Shown here: positions 35,848 to 47,081 of the stretch, in pieces
How the letters are laid out: each line of letters begins with the position of its first letter
Numbering within the stretch: the first letter of the stretch is position 1
NCBI GenBank assembly: GCA_022315425.1
Contig: JAIUPT010000038.1
Span: 186,001-250,000 of the forward strand
Length of the DNA: 64,000 nucleotides
Source: Pseudevernia furfuracea
Taxonomy: Eukaryota; Ascomycota; Lecanoromycetes; Lecanorales; Parmeliaceae
Direction of reading: 5' to 3'
The notes under the pieces: generated by a model
The model's database searches: none
The model's input: the letters and a program-made list of their open reading frames with translations, nothing else
What the model was told of the DNA's origin: nothing
Program-made: the position numbers and the translations under genes

Positions 35848-38800
35848 ATGCAGTGCTACACGGAGCTCACTCCTCCAACGGCAGTAACACACTCCTTAGC
35901 ACTGCCTTTCTTGTCGGCCTCCACAAATAACCTCGTCGTTGCGAAGACATCTCTGCTGCAGGTATTTTCCTTAAAGTCAGTCGTTACCAATACCAGCGAT
36001 GATCCAAGCCGAAATGCCCAGATTCCCATTCAGAATCAGCGAGAGGAGGCCAACGGACCCTATTCCTCCCTTCTCCATTCTGCAACCGTGAAAGGCGACC
36101 GTCTCCATACAACCAAGTTAGTGTTGGTAGCACAGTTTGAGCTCGCTGGAACTATCACCTCTCTCGCTCGCGTTAAGATCTTAAGATCCAAGTCTGGCGG
36201 CGAAGCTTTGTTGGTCGCTCTAAGGGACGCAAAACTCAGCTTGGTGGAATGGGACCCGGAAAGATACAGCATTTCCACGATATCAATACATTACTACGAA
36301 CGCGAAGATATACTGAGCAACCTATTGGAGCCTGACCTAGGATCGTGTGTCAATTACCTGAGCGTGGATCCAAGCAGCAGATGTGCGGCTCTGAAGTTTG
36401 GGGTCAGACACTTGGCAATAATACCGTTCCACCAAATCGGAGATGACCTCGTTATGGATGACTATGACCCTGAGTTGGATGGGGAGCGACCAGACAAAAA
36501 GCAATCTATCTCCAAACCTGCCGCCGAAGGTGATTCAGACGGGAAGACGCCCTATGCTGCATCTTTTGTGCTATCGCTGCTGGCTCTCGATCCGTCTCTA
36601 TCTCATTCGATACACCTCTCCTTCCTCTACGAGTATCGAGACCCCACGTTCGGCATTTTGTACTCGCAAGGAGCCACGTCGTCAGGCTTGCTTCATGAGC
36701 GACGCGACCATGTTTCTTATGCAGTCTATACTCTCGATCTGGAGCAGCGTGCTTCAACGACTTTATCGTCAGTCAGCAATCTTCCATACGATCTTTTCGC
36801 CGTTGTACCTCTTTCACGGCTTATTGGAGGGGCATTACTAGTGGGGGGTAATGAGATCATCCATGTCGACCAGTCCGGCAAAACCAATGGTGTGGCTGTC
36901 AATGACTTTGCCAAGCAATCGACAGCTCTGGCGATGCTCGACCAGTCGGATTTAAACATGAGACTGGAGAATTGCGTGGTCAAGCAGCTTGGGCTTGATA
37001 ACAGCGACTTGCTGATCATACTCAATACTGGTGAACTTGCCATTCTTTCTTTCAAGATTGATGGTAGATCAGTATCTGGACTCTCAATTCGCCGTGCGAA
37101 AGGCACGGACGGCGGAAATGCCATCCCTACTGGACCCTCGTGCGCATCAATTGTTGGGCGCAGTAGGATGTTTGTCGGCAGCGAGGATTCAGGTTCTTTG
37201 GTACTCGGCTGGTCTCGGAAATCAGATCGCTTAAAACGAAAGCCCTCTCGAATACAGATGGACATCGACGGCGACGAGGATGAAGTAGACGTTGAGGAGG
37301 AAGAGATTGACGAAGACGAGGATGACTTATATGCCGAGACTAAGCCTGAAACAAAGCGCCAGGAGCAAACACCGTTACTATCAGATGCCGATGCGGACGA
37401 AGATTACACTTTTCGCCTGCATGATTCAATGTCAAACTCTGGGCCAATGACTGATGTAGCCATAAGGCATTCGCCCGCTATAGATAAGAATCCTGCCTCG
37501 AAAGCCTATCCTAATACTGAACTCCTCATCGCGAGCGGACGTGGTAAATCTGGGGGGCTTACAACCTTCCACCGTGGGGTGACCACGACAGAGGTAGATC
37601 AACCCAAGATCCAGAACGTACATGGTGTGTGGTCGATCTGTACCAAGCGAAGTCAAGAAGACGGCAGTGGCAATGGATACGACAAATATGTGATTGCATC
37701 CGTCACCAACGACACAGGTGACGAGAAGTCAGCAGTACATTCCATAAATCCCTATAACGGCGACATTGTAGAAGCCTTGGAGACGGACTTCGATGGAGAT
37801 ACTGGCGCCACTATTGAAGTCGGAACGCTGAATGGGGGGACCAAAATGGTTCAGGTCCTGCAAAGCGAATTGCGTTCCTTTGATCAAGGTGAGTCAGTTT
37901 TCATATTCTATCATTTTGCCTTCGGCATTACTGTGGAACGGAGGGGCAACAATTGGTGGCCAGGAAGCCGTACTACAGCTCTTGATGGAGCTCACCGCAA
38001 AGATGGGGATTGTTATGTCCAAGTCATGAAAACTCGACGACGCCATGCAAAGTGTGTAGTGGCGAACGTGATGTTACATATGTCGATCATGTCTGATAGC
38101 ATTAATACAAAACACATTTCAGCCACCATTAGCCTTCTGTATCCACCATGCTTGCCATGCTATTTCGACATGTGCCCTGGACCGTTCGCATTGATCAAAT
38201 GGCTGACTATCTCAGACCTCGGTCTTGCTCAGATTTACCCATTAACAGATGAAGAGAGTGATACTGGACCTAAAGTTATCAGCGCAAGCTTCGCAGATCC
38301 ATATGTTCTACTCATTCGAGACGATTTCAGCGCCGTCGTCCTTACAGCCGATGAGAACGGCGATCTCGACGAAGTCTCGCAATCAGAACCATACAAAGCG
38401 GGCAAATGGCTGTCAGGCTCGCTTTATGAAGACTCGAATGATGTTCTACGACTGGAATACCCAGAAGAAAGTGAAGACGAAGCAGGCAATGTGCTTATGT
38501 TTCTGTTGAACGCAAAGGGAGGCTTACAGGTTCGTCAAAAGCTCTCGTCTTGTCATTGTTGTCAAAATAATACCTTTCAACTTTTCTAAATGAGCTAATC
38601 GATCTTGACAGGTATACCGTCTGCCAAACCTAAGCAAACCTGTCTATCTTGCAGAGGGCCTTAGCTTCTTGCCACCTTTCTTATCCACAGAGTTTACCGC
38701 CCGTCGCTCCTCCGCCAAAGAGGCTTTGACCGAGATCTTGGTCGCAGAGCTTGGAGATTCTACTCATAAATCTCCATACCTGATCGTATGATTTCTCTTT

Positions 38801-40876
38801 TCAGCGCAGGATCTACATGCTGACTGATCTCAGCTTCGCTCTGCAAGTGACGACCTCATCATGTACCAGCCTTACCAATCCCCCCTCGAAGGTAGTAAAG
38901 ACACATCACTTCGATTTGTTAAGATACCGAATTCGCATCTACCGAGCATACCGAACGAAGATCCTGCAGACGAAGAAAGACAAAAAGAGCGGCCTCAGCC
39001 TCTTCGATCAATGCACGACGTTAACGGCTATAGTGCGGTGTTCATGCCAGGACAATCTCCGTGCTTCGTCATTAAGTCTGCCTCCAGTCCACCAAAAGTC
39101 ATCGATATGTGTGACAGTTTAGTCAAGTGTTTGACTCAATTTCATTCTCCGACCTGCCAGAAGGGTTTTCTCTACGTCGATGGAGAAGTGAGTTGAGTAT
39201 AATCAAACGTAAAGCAAGCGCACTGACCAAAACCAGGGTATAACTCGCGCAGCTCAACTTCCTTCGCAAAGTCAGTACGAGACAGGCTGGGTCACAAGAA
39301 GATTCCCACTTGGTGAAGAGGTCCATGCCCTTGCGTATCACGTGGAGATGGATGCGTATGTGCTTGGCACAAGCACTATCGTCGACTTCAAGCTACCAGA
39401 GGACGAGTTCCATAGTCATTGGACTGCTGAAGGCAAATATAAAATGCACTGCCTACCATTTAGTACACAGCTCGGCTAACTGGTTTAGAAACCACATTCC
39501 TCCCCCAAGCCGAACAAGGCTCCATTAAGCTATTAGACCGCAAAACTTCATTGATCATCGACCAGTAAGCCCTTATTCGACTCCTTCGCAGTGGAACATG
39601 GCAGCTAACCAGGTAACAGCCACTCCCTCTCCCCTTCTGAAATCGTAACCTGTATCCAAAACCTCTCCCTCGAGGTCTCCGAACACACCCACGAGCGCCA
39701 AAATCTCGTCTGCGTCGGCACCGCTCTGCTCCGCGGCCCGGACCTCCCCTCTCTAGGCAACATCTACATATTCGCCGTCATTCCCGTCGTGCCTGAACCC
39801 GACCACCCAGAAACCGGTCGTGCACTCAAGCTTATTGCCAAAGAAGAAGTAAAAGGCGCCGTGACCTCGCTCTCTGGTATCGGTACCCAGGGATTCTTAC
39901 TAGTAGCCCAGGGACAGAAGTGCATGGTCAGGGGCTTAAAAGAGGACGGGTCACTGTTACCGGTGGCGTTCTTGGATATGCAGTGTTATGTTAGTGTGGT
40001 GAGGGAGTTGTCAGGAACGGGATTGTGTTTGATGGGGGATGCGGTGAAGGGAGTTTGGTTCTGTGGGTACACGGTACGACATTCCTCCCCGACAGCCCCG
40101 TTTCACATCCGTCACACCCAGAAGAGATGCTGATCAAATCGGAAATATAGGAGGAACCATACCAACTCCGTCTCTTCGGCAAATCGCCCCACGCAATCGA
40201 AGTGATAACAGCCTCCTTCCTCCCTTCGGACAAACAGCTCTACATAGCCGTCGCGGACGCAGACTGCAACATCCACATTCTGCAATTCGACCCCGAGCGT
40301 ACGTTCCCCCCCCTCCTCCCTTTTCCCCACCCACACCGTCTTTCAACCCATGAACAAAGCTGCATCATATCAGTGACTGAAACGCCCTCTTTCTTAGATC
40401 CCAAATCGCTCTCGGGCCACCACCTCCTCCACCACACCACATTCCACACCTCCCACTACCCCTCAACCATGACCCTCCTCTCCCCGCCCTCCCCGTCTCC
40501 CTCCCCGTCCCCCTCCACCTCCCCCCCGATCCTCCTAACCACCCGCTCCGGCTCCCTGGCCCTCCTGGCCCCCCTCTCCCCCTCCGCCCACCGCACCCTC
40601 TCCAGCCTGCAATCCCACCTCCAAACCACCCTCACGCACGCCTGCGGCCTGAACCCGCGCTCCTACCGCCTGCCCGGTTCGGGGAGCCTGGGGCTGGACG
40701 GGGGCATGGGACGGGGCGGGGTCGTGGACGGCAACGTGTGCAAGCGGTGGATAGAAGGCGGGAGCTGGAGGCGGTGGGGGGGCGACGGCGGCGGCGGCGG
40801 CGGGGAGGAGGAGGAAGGGGGCCAGGGGGGCGTGAGGAGGCTTCTGAGGGAGGTTGGGGGGGCCGGGTGGTTGTGA
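35848..40876 (+). CDS. CFT1: Cft1 / CPSF160, cleavage and polyadenylation factor subunit
   Basis: Large WD/beta-propeller subunit of the nuclear CPF/CPSF complex that recognises pre-mRNA 3'-end signals. Nine exons in phase (35848-37888, 38216-38529, 38612-38785, 38834-39187, 39237-39432, 39489-39564, 39620-40073, 40151-40298, 40398-40876) give 1411 residues, the family's usual size. The N-terminus [20 protein letters not shown] and the blocks [28 protein letters not shown] and [17 protein letters not shown] are Cft1 signatures. An acidic insert ([20 protein letters not shown]) lies near residue 475. Oddities: the first intron is 327 nt with no in-frame stop; the fifth (39433-39488) begins GC, not GT; and the last 50 codons are an unusual Gly/Glu/Trp-rich low-complexity stretch. 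Confidence 0.94.
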
Positions 40877-41676
40877 TGGGATGGGATGGGGATGGGATGA
40901 TTTTCCTTTTGTTGTTTGTGTGTGAGGTGGTTTCAGGCATGCGGTAAACATTTGAGGGGGGAGGAGGTTTAGTGTTATAGTAGGTGTTGTGTATGGTTGG
41001 TTATCTGGAGTTTCATTGAGCCATCCATATCTCTATGATTGCCCGTACAACCAGCCAGCCAGCCAGCCGAAAGCGCCGTCGCTAATGCGTGTCAAGCCCG
41101 TCGTTTCTGCAAAAAAAAGCCTTTCCTTGACATGAAATTGAATGCAATCAGTGTGTAGTGACAAGACGATTGATTACCCCTATAGATAGATCTCTTACGC
41201 TCCGTTCCTTCCTACCACACGCGATAGCCATGTCATATCGTACGTAAACCGCCTGCTCGCTACAGTATAGCGCAGCGATTCGAATCAAGAGTCGACGCTT
41301 GCAAAAGAAGCTCGGGGCAGTAGCAATTCTCGTGCGTCTCCTCCTCCTCCCCCACCAACTCTAGCGGCATAGATACAGGTGCCGGTTCGCCCGCAGCAGA
41401 CGCTTCTGCAAAAACGCATAGTTCCTCAGCAAGCTGTTGCCCAGCCAGGCGCGCCCAAGCCCGGGGTTCCGATATCGTCGCACAGCTCGGTGATGGTGAC
41501 GATTCCGGTTGCCAGGTTTTGTTATTGTCGACGTCCGTGTGAGTGCAGTCTTCCATGAGGAGCGCGGGGCCCGATTGCATTTGCGTCAAAGCACCTGACA
41601 AGTGTAACGCGCCGAGGTCAGCCGATGCTGAAGACGACGATGGTTGTTGTGAGCTAAGGCAAGGCAAGGCAGGGCT
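40877..41676. other. Spacer between convergent genes
   Basis: Contains 3' flanks. A short CCAG tandem lies near 41053-41070. An open frame of 135 codons on the minus strand (41260-41667) is Ser/Glu-rich with no recognised fold and is more likely 3' flank of the next gene. Confidence 0.4.
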
Positions 41677-41944
41677 TCAGGCAGCGCTTAGGAGGGCAAG
41701 CGCACTCTCGAAGGCTTTGACGACTTTGATATCTAGAGAGAGGTGGCAGGGGTGATTAGCTGTGAACAATGGTGGTGGTGGTGATGGGAGGAAGGGAGGA
41801 AGAGAGTGAGGGAGAGAGGGTCAAGTACAGTGTAAACGCTTTTCCTCCAAGCTTTCCTCCTTTAGCTGGACGAATTTCATTCTCGTTCGTAGTCTATTCC
41901 TTCCATTAGCCAACGTCTTGAAGGTGACCGGTGCCCAGCACGGC

Positions 41945-41993
<49 letters not shown>

Positions 41994-42739
41994 TACCGCT
42001 TCCCAGCCCTCTCCTCCTCCCCCACAGCACCAGCAGTCGCCCACGCATTAAAAACCTGCCATCATCAGCCCAATCCCTCAACCACCCCTTCCCCCTCCCC
42101 CTCCCTCACAAACCCCCACCAAACCCACAACCCCATCCATCTATCAAAGAAAAAAAGAAAGGGACAACACACCTCCCCCAACTCCCCCCACTCCCCAACC
42201 AACCCCTCCTCAACCCTCCTCAACCCCTCCATCCTCTCCCAAAACCTCCCCTCCAACCCCTCCCAATCGAACCCCTCAATCTGCTCTTTCGCGTCGTCCA
42301 TACTGGTTTTCCCAGCCCCACCCCCATCGTTCTTCCCAACAACCCCATCGGCGCCCCGGTCTTCGGCGTTCGAACCCTTCTCGGCGCTCGACCCATTCCC
42401 GACGAGCTGTCCCCCAGGGTCAGCAGCGGCAGTGTTGCCGTCGCCCAACATGCCGTCCGAACGCTGCTGCTGCTGCACTGAGGTATGGGTGTTCGTTTGG
42501 GACGAGGTCGGAGGTCGAGGGGATGATGATGGGGAGGGAGGTTGGAGGAGGGAGGAGGAGCGGTGGGGGAAGGCGGGGGAAGGTTGGTGTGGTGGTGGTG
42601 GTGGGGAGGGCGGACCTGATGATGCTGCCTGTGCGGAGGTTGAGGTGGGAATACGATCGGTGTTGGTCTTGGTGTGGTTGGTCGTGGCGGTGTTGTCGCT
42701 AGCTTTGGGGGCGGCGGGGGGTTGTTGTTGTTGTGACAT
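41677..42739 (-). CDS. Conserved fungal protein of unknown function, Pro/Ser-rich N-terminus and helical C-terminus
   Basis: Four exons in phase (42739-42173, 42055-41997, 41899-41829, 41732-41677) give 250 residues. The N-terminal half is low-complexity (MSQQQQPPAAPKAS, then Pro/Ser runs). The C-terminal half is a charged helical region: DWEGLEGRFWERMEGLRRVE, then VFNAWATAGAVGEEERAGKR, NRLRTRMKFVQLKEESLEEK and RLHYIKVVKAFESALALLSA. The splice joins rebuild a continuous amphipathic helix, which supports the model. Function is not known to me; a coiled-coil adaptor role is a guess. The second intron holds the long GA/CT dinucleotide run. Confidence 0.78.
41951..41991. repeat. (GA)n dinucleotide microsatellite within an intron
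   Basis: About 20 GA units on the plus strand. On the coding (minus) strand this is a CT run just after the donor GTATTC at 41996, forming most of the 97-nt intron 41900-41996. Confidence 0.85.
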
Positions 42740-43541
42740 TGTGGACTTGAGGAGATAGGAATATGTATGTATGTCTGTCTGTCTGTCTGTCTGTATGTAT
42801 GAGGGGGATAGGAAATGGTGTTGGAAGGTTAAAGAGAGAGGGTGTTTAGAGATTGAGAGTCAAAGAAGAAGATAGGAGAGAGGGGAGAAGAGAAGGTAGT
42901 TTGGTGTTTGATGTGGATATGTAGAAGAGGTCCTCCTTTGACAAATGTAGATTTAGATTGAAATGGAGATTTGACAGTGGGAGAGATAGATATCCTACGT
43001 AGTCATTGTAACACATCAGAGAAGCTAGGAATGCCGAACATCTTCTTGAGTTTGAGCTCGAGCATTGAAACCGACGTTGGAGATACATTTGCGTTGGAGA
43101 CGTCGTTGGATCGCGTCTTGTGTTGCCGCAATACTAGTACAAGCATTGCTTTGGGCAACATAGACGCCACCAAAGATGGCAAATAATCCTTGACTTATAA
43201 CAGGTAGGCACGATAAAATTGGCACATTCAGTTGGGTTTGCTCGCATCTGTACATTATAGAGAATGGACTGCTAATCAGGTCCAACGTCGTATTGAATAG
43301 AACAGTCAAGAATGGACACGCCTTCGGCGGACTTGGAGCCTTCTGGAAAACACGAGTCGAGATTCAACACAATGTTTCTCCTACTGAAATCACGCTAGAT
43401 CCTTATCCTTCATCGTTGAGATATGCATATAGCCCCATAGCACCCGCTGATAAAATCCATCTCAATTCAAAGATATGCCCTGGGGAATACCGTTTTCACT
43501 GACACCGAACGCCATACAATCTCGACTGTCGTTTCACCGCA
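42740..43541. other. Spacer with TGTC/TATG tandem tetranucleotides
   Basis: Promoter of the preceding minus-strand gene, with tandem TGTC units at about 42774-42794 flanked by TATG units. No gene seen up to the stop of the RING gene. Confidence 0.5.
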
Positions 43542-44993
43542 TTATCTCTGGCCAGCCTCAAGTTGACCAGGTGTCGTATTGGCACCGTTGTGAATCTCCG
43601 GGGCCCCACCTCCAACAGCATCATTGCCAGAATTGTTGTTCCTCCTGAATGGGTTTGTCACGCTGGGTATCGAAGGAGTCATGCCACGAATTCTAGATCT
43701 CCAGGTGCTTGGCTCTTCAGTCTCGGCCGTGGTCGCGTTATTGGTATTCGAAGCAAATGCACGCTGGTTCGCTGCCGGGCGTCTTGACGGGCGTCGCTGA
43801 GAAGGAAAGCCGTACCGATCTCGTGCGTTGTCTTCTATACCGATGTTCAGGAAGCGGCCAGGGAGCATCATTCTTGGCCTGCCGTTGCTATGACCCATGA
43901 AGGCGTATTGAGGTGGATTCGGCAGATCCCCTCTCCCACCAGCAGAGCGGCGGCCAGCATGTCGGTCAGCATCAGCAGCGGCTTCGCCTTCTGCGCGTGG
44001 CTTCGGTACGTAGTAGTCCGCTTTGCACAAGGGGCAACAAGCGCGACGGCTGGTCAGCCAGGGGTCAAGGCAGCTGGCGTGGAATGCGTGACCACATGTC
44101 AATCCTCGAACGTCGTCATCATCTTCGATGGTGTCCAAACAGATAGCACAGGCGTCACCAGGATTGGCTAGCATTTCGGTAGGAACAGCCATCTGAATCT
44201 GGTCGTCATCATCGATCTCTTCCTGTGTTTGTTCTTCCGACGAGGTGGCAGCATTAGACGTAGCTTCAAGTGTCCCTTTAGCGTCTTCCGTTCTTACTAC
44301 AGACTCTTCAGGCTCTGCGTCGTTCGGCTGCTGCTCCTCTGGGGCTGAAATGACTTGGGGAGTTTGTGTAGGTTGTGGACTGTCCTTGTTCTTCTCCACC
44401 CCATGGCTTTCTGGAGGGGTTCCTGGTCTGTTCACTTCTTCTGATTTCCTTGCCATTGATATCGCGCCATCAGCATTTCTCAGACTGGCGGCCCTGCTTG
44501 CCGAAGGTGCGGCAACTCCACCAGCAGTAGGTAGACCTTCCTCGGCACGAGTAGCCATCCATGCTTTGTATTTCATGAGGGGAAAGCGCTCGTTGACTTC
44601 CTCCATTGACATCAGCTTCTTCTCTCTTCTCCGCCTGTGCGTCCTCGGCATCGCAGTCATGTCTATTGGTTCGCCATTTTCGTCTTGTTGCGCCCGACGA
44701 TTCCTTTGATTGTATCTAAAGCAATACTTGACACCAACGATAATCCTATGATTGGGACGTCAGCTCATCATGCGATGGTTGGATTTGAATCGGATGATGA
44801 TTATTCGAAGTCGGCTGCGCAGGGAAACATACCATAGATTTGTGAAGACGACACCAAAGCCCAGTGCCACGAAGAAAAGTAAAGGAGAGCTGGTCGGTCC
44901 TCCACCACCGGAGCTGACAGCGGATGATGTTGCTGCGGGAGAAGTAATAGCGGTGCTCGAAGGCAGTGTAGTCGTTGCTGCTGACGCAGCCAT
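43542..44993 (-). CDS. Membrane-anchored RING-H2 E3 ubiquitin ligase
   Basis: Two exons in phase (44993-44833, 44745-43542) give 454 residues from the ATG opening MAASAATTTLPSS. The frame is open upstream but without an ATG. One transmembrane helix (PLLFFVALGFGVVFTNLWII, spliced) follows a short Ser/Thr-rich luminal segment. Then comes a basic cytosolic stretch (RTHRRRREKK), an acidic region, and a RING-H2 domain: C-A-I-C-L-D, GLTCGHAFHASCLDPWL and CCPLCKADYY supply the eight zinc ligands. The layout is that of ATL/Tul1-like membrane E3s that act in ubiquitin-dependent sorting. No substrate can be read. The C-terminal 180 residues are disordered-looking and Arg/Asn-rich. Confidence 0.87.
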
Positions 44994-46201
44994 ATTTGCA
45001 GCAGTCTGGACTGCGGATGTATTTCGAATTACAGAGGTTGGACTTGGGCCGGGCAGATGATGCAAATATCAATGGAAGAGTGAATCTCTTCCTTGAGGGA
45101 TTAAAGTCGGCTGACGCAAGGCTCGACGTCTTGAACGGCCTTGATTGCGTATTGAGTGAGGGCCTTTCGCTCGTGGCTAAAAATGAGGATGCGCAGTTGT
45201 CATGCCACTCAATGTATGTGTCAAGTCGGCGGTGGAATGGAAAAAGGGAGGATTAAATGAGATGTGGCGGGTTCGGAAAGGGCGATGTGTGGTGATGGTG
45301 ACGAAGAGGAGTCTGACGATATCAAGTAATGCCGTGTGCCGTGATGTCCGCGGTAGCAAGGGTAGGTGGTTAGGTAGGTGGTTAGGTGGGGCCCTTGTGT
45401 TATCAGGGGGTCAAAAGAAACGAGGGGAAGACATGCTGGTGGAGGAAGCAGTATAGAGGAAGTATAGAGGCCGTATAGAGAAAGAGTGAAGGCAGTAAGG
45501 TAATGTGTAACTTGAATTCAAACAAATCCTACGCCGTGGTTTAGCAGGGATGGATTGGGGGAGTTGAAGAGAGAGTAAGGTAAGTAAGGTAGATTGATTT
45601 GATTGATGAATGATGATTGGGCGAATGGGGCCAAAGGGAGAAATTAGTTGGAACTGGAACTGGAACTGGAAGGGCTGGTGGCGGCAAAGATTATTGAATC
45701 TTCGCCTGAGCGGGAATTTCCCTAGCCTAACGCGAGTCGGAAGGCGCAATTAGGTACTTTAATTCCCCCCTTGGCCCCCGCCCTCAAACTAAAAGTAAGC
45801 CCGGACCCCTCTAAAAGGAATTCCCAATCCCAAGTCCAACTGGAACTAGAAACTAGAACTACTTGAAGATACGATTACGACCGTTGATGAGTACAGCACC
45901 ACAGTATCGCCCATGTTCGAACTTCATGCCACTTGGATATACTCCCACTGAGATATAGCTGGAGAAAAGCAAACTGGATCTTGGCAGTAGTGTTGAGAGG
46001 AGAGTTGAGGCTCGTCTTTCCAACCAAGCCTTTCCCATTATTCCGTGATTCTGCGCGAGTTGATCGGGGGCTGAATCGCATTCATTGATCCGTTTTGTTT
46101 CATTGGACCCCATTAGTCATCACCAGACAGACCATCACACCACCAAGATTACATATCCCACATATCTGACATATCTTACATATCTGACATATCTTACCAG
46201 C
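44994..46201. other. Divergent intergenic region, RING gene and cyclophilin
   Basis: About 1.2 kb. Holds a GGAACT tandem (about 45648-45670), a GTAAG/GTTAGGTAG run near 45360, and a tandem ACATATCT block (46144-46197) that ends four bases before the cyclophilin ATG. No gene seen. Confidence 0.5.
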
Positions 46202-47081
46202 ATGACGGACAGCCATGCGAAACCTACCAATCCTGTCGTCTTCTTCGACATTGCCCTTGGAGGTAAGAGAATAATAGTATGATTCCGAGCCTCACTGCTC
46301 GCTCACGCCTTGTCCCTTACACAATCCTCGCCGGAGCCTTCCTCCTCTGACTGACTCCAATTGGAGACTGTCATCGCCCGTCTGCATTTGTGCTTACCCC
46401 GCTGATACTTTCAGGGGAGCCACTGGGCCGAGTGAAGATGGAGCTCTTCGCCCACGTCACACCCAAAACCGCTGAGAATTTTCGTCAATATTGTACAGGC
46501 GAGAACAAAAATCCTCAGGGGCGGCCTCAAGGCTACAAAGGCAGCAAATTTCACCGGGTTGTATGTGAAAATTCGCCTGTTCCCTTTTCGGCGAAATGCT
46601 GGGGGCTGTGAAATCTGATTGGTCGCAGATCAGAGAGTTCATGATCCAGGGTGGAGACTTCCTCAACGGCGATGGCACTGGCAGTACCTGCATCTACGGC
46701 ACCAAAGCTTTTGCGGACGAAAATTTCCAGCTGAAGCATGATACAACCGGGTTGCTAAGCATGGCTGTATGTACTCCACGTGTGCAGATCTCATGACTGG
46801 CTTGCAGCGGATACTCATGCGTCCCTAGAATTCCGGCAAAGATACCAACGGCTGCCAATTTTTCATTACCACCGTTTGTCTTCCTCGGTCAGACCTCAAA
46901 GCATGGTCAACTCGCTGAAAGCATGCTTTAGGTTCCCACGCCATTCTTGAATAACAAACATGTCGTCTTTGGCAAGGTCATCGACGGAATGGAGGTCGTG
47001 CACAAGGTCGAGAACACCCGAGTGAGAGGGGAGAGCAAGCCTGCGACCGATGTCACAATCGCACAGTGCGGTGAGATGTAA
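46202..47081 (+). CDS. Cyclophilin H-type peptidyl-prolyl cis-trans isomerase
   Basis: Five exons in phase (46202-46262, 46415-46560, 46629-46766, 46829-46873, 46932-47081) give 179 residues, the size of PPIH/Cyp3. The whole protein is one cyclophilin domain: [39 protein letters not shown] (catalytic Arg of FHR and the FMIQGGDF block), [11 protein letters not shown], and [20 protein letters not shown], ending TIAQCGEM. The catalytic Arg, Phe, Gln and His equivalents are all present. Its N-terminus and the lack of a signal peptide match the spliceosomal (U4/U6-U5 associated) cyclophilin H group. Five exons in 0.9 kb is intron-dense for this window. Confidence 0.94.

Noticed and set aside
40535..40951. 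Pro/Ala-rich minus-strand frame
   Set aside because: Antisense to the GC-rich last exon of CFT1; composition artefact.
41260..41667. 135-codon minus-strand frame
   Set aside because: Lies 10 bases past the stop of the 250-residue gene on the same strand and has no recognisable fold; probably 3' flank.
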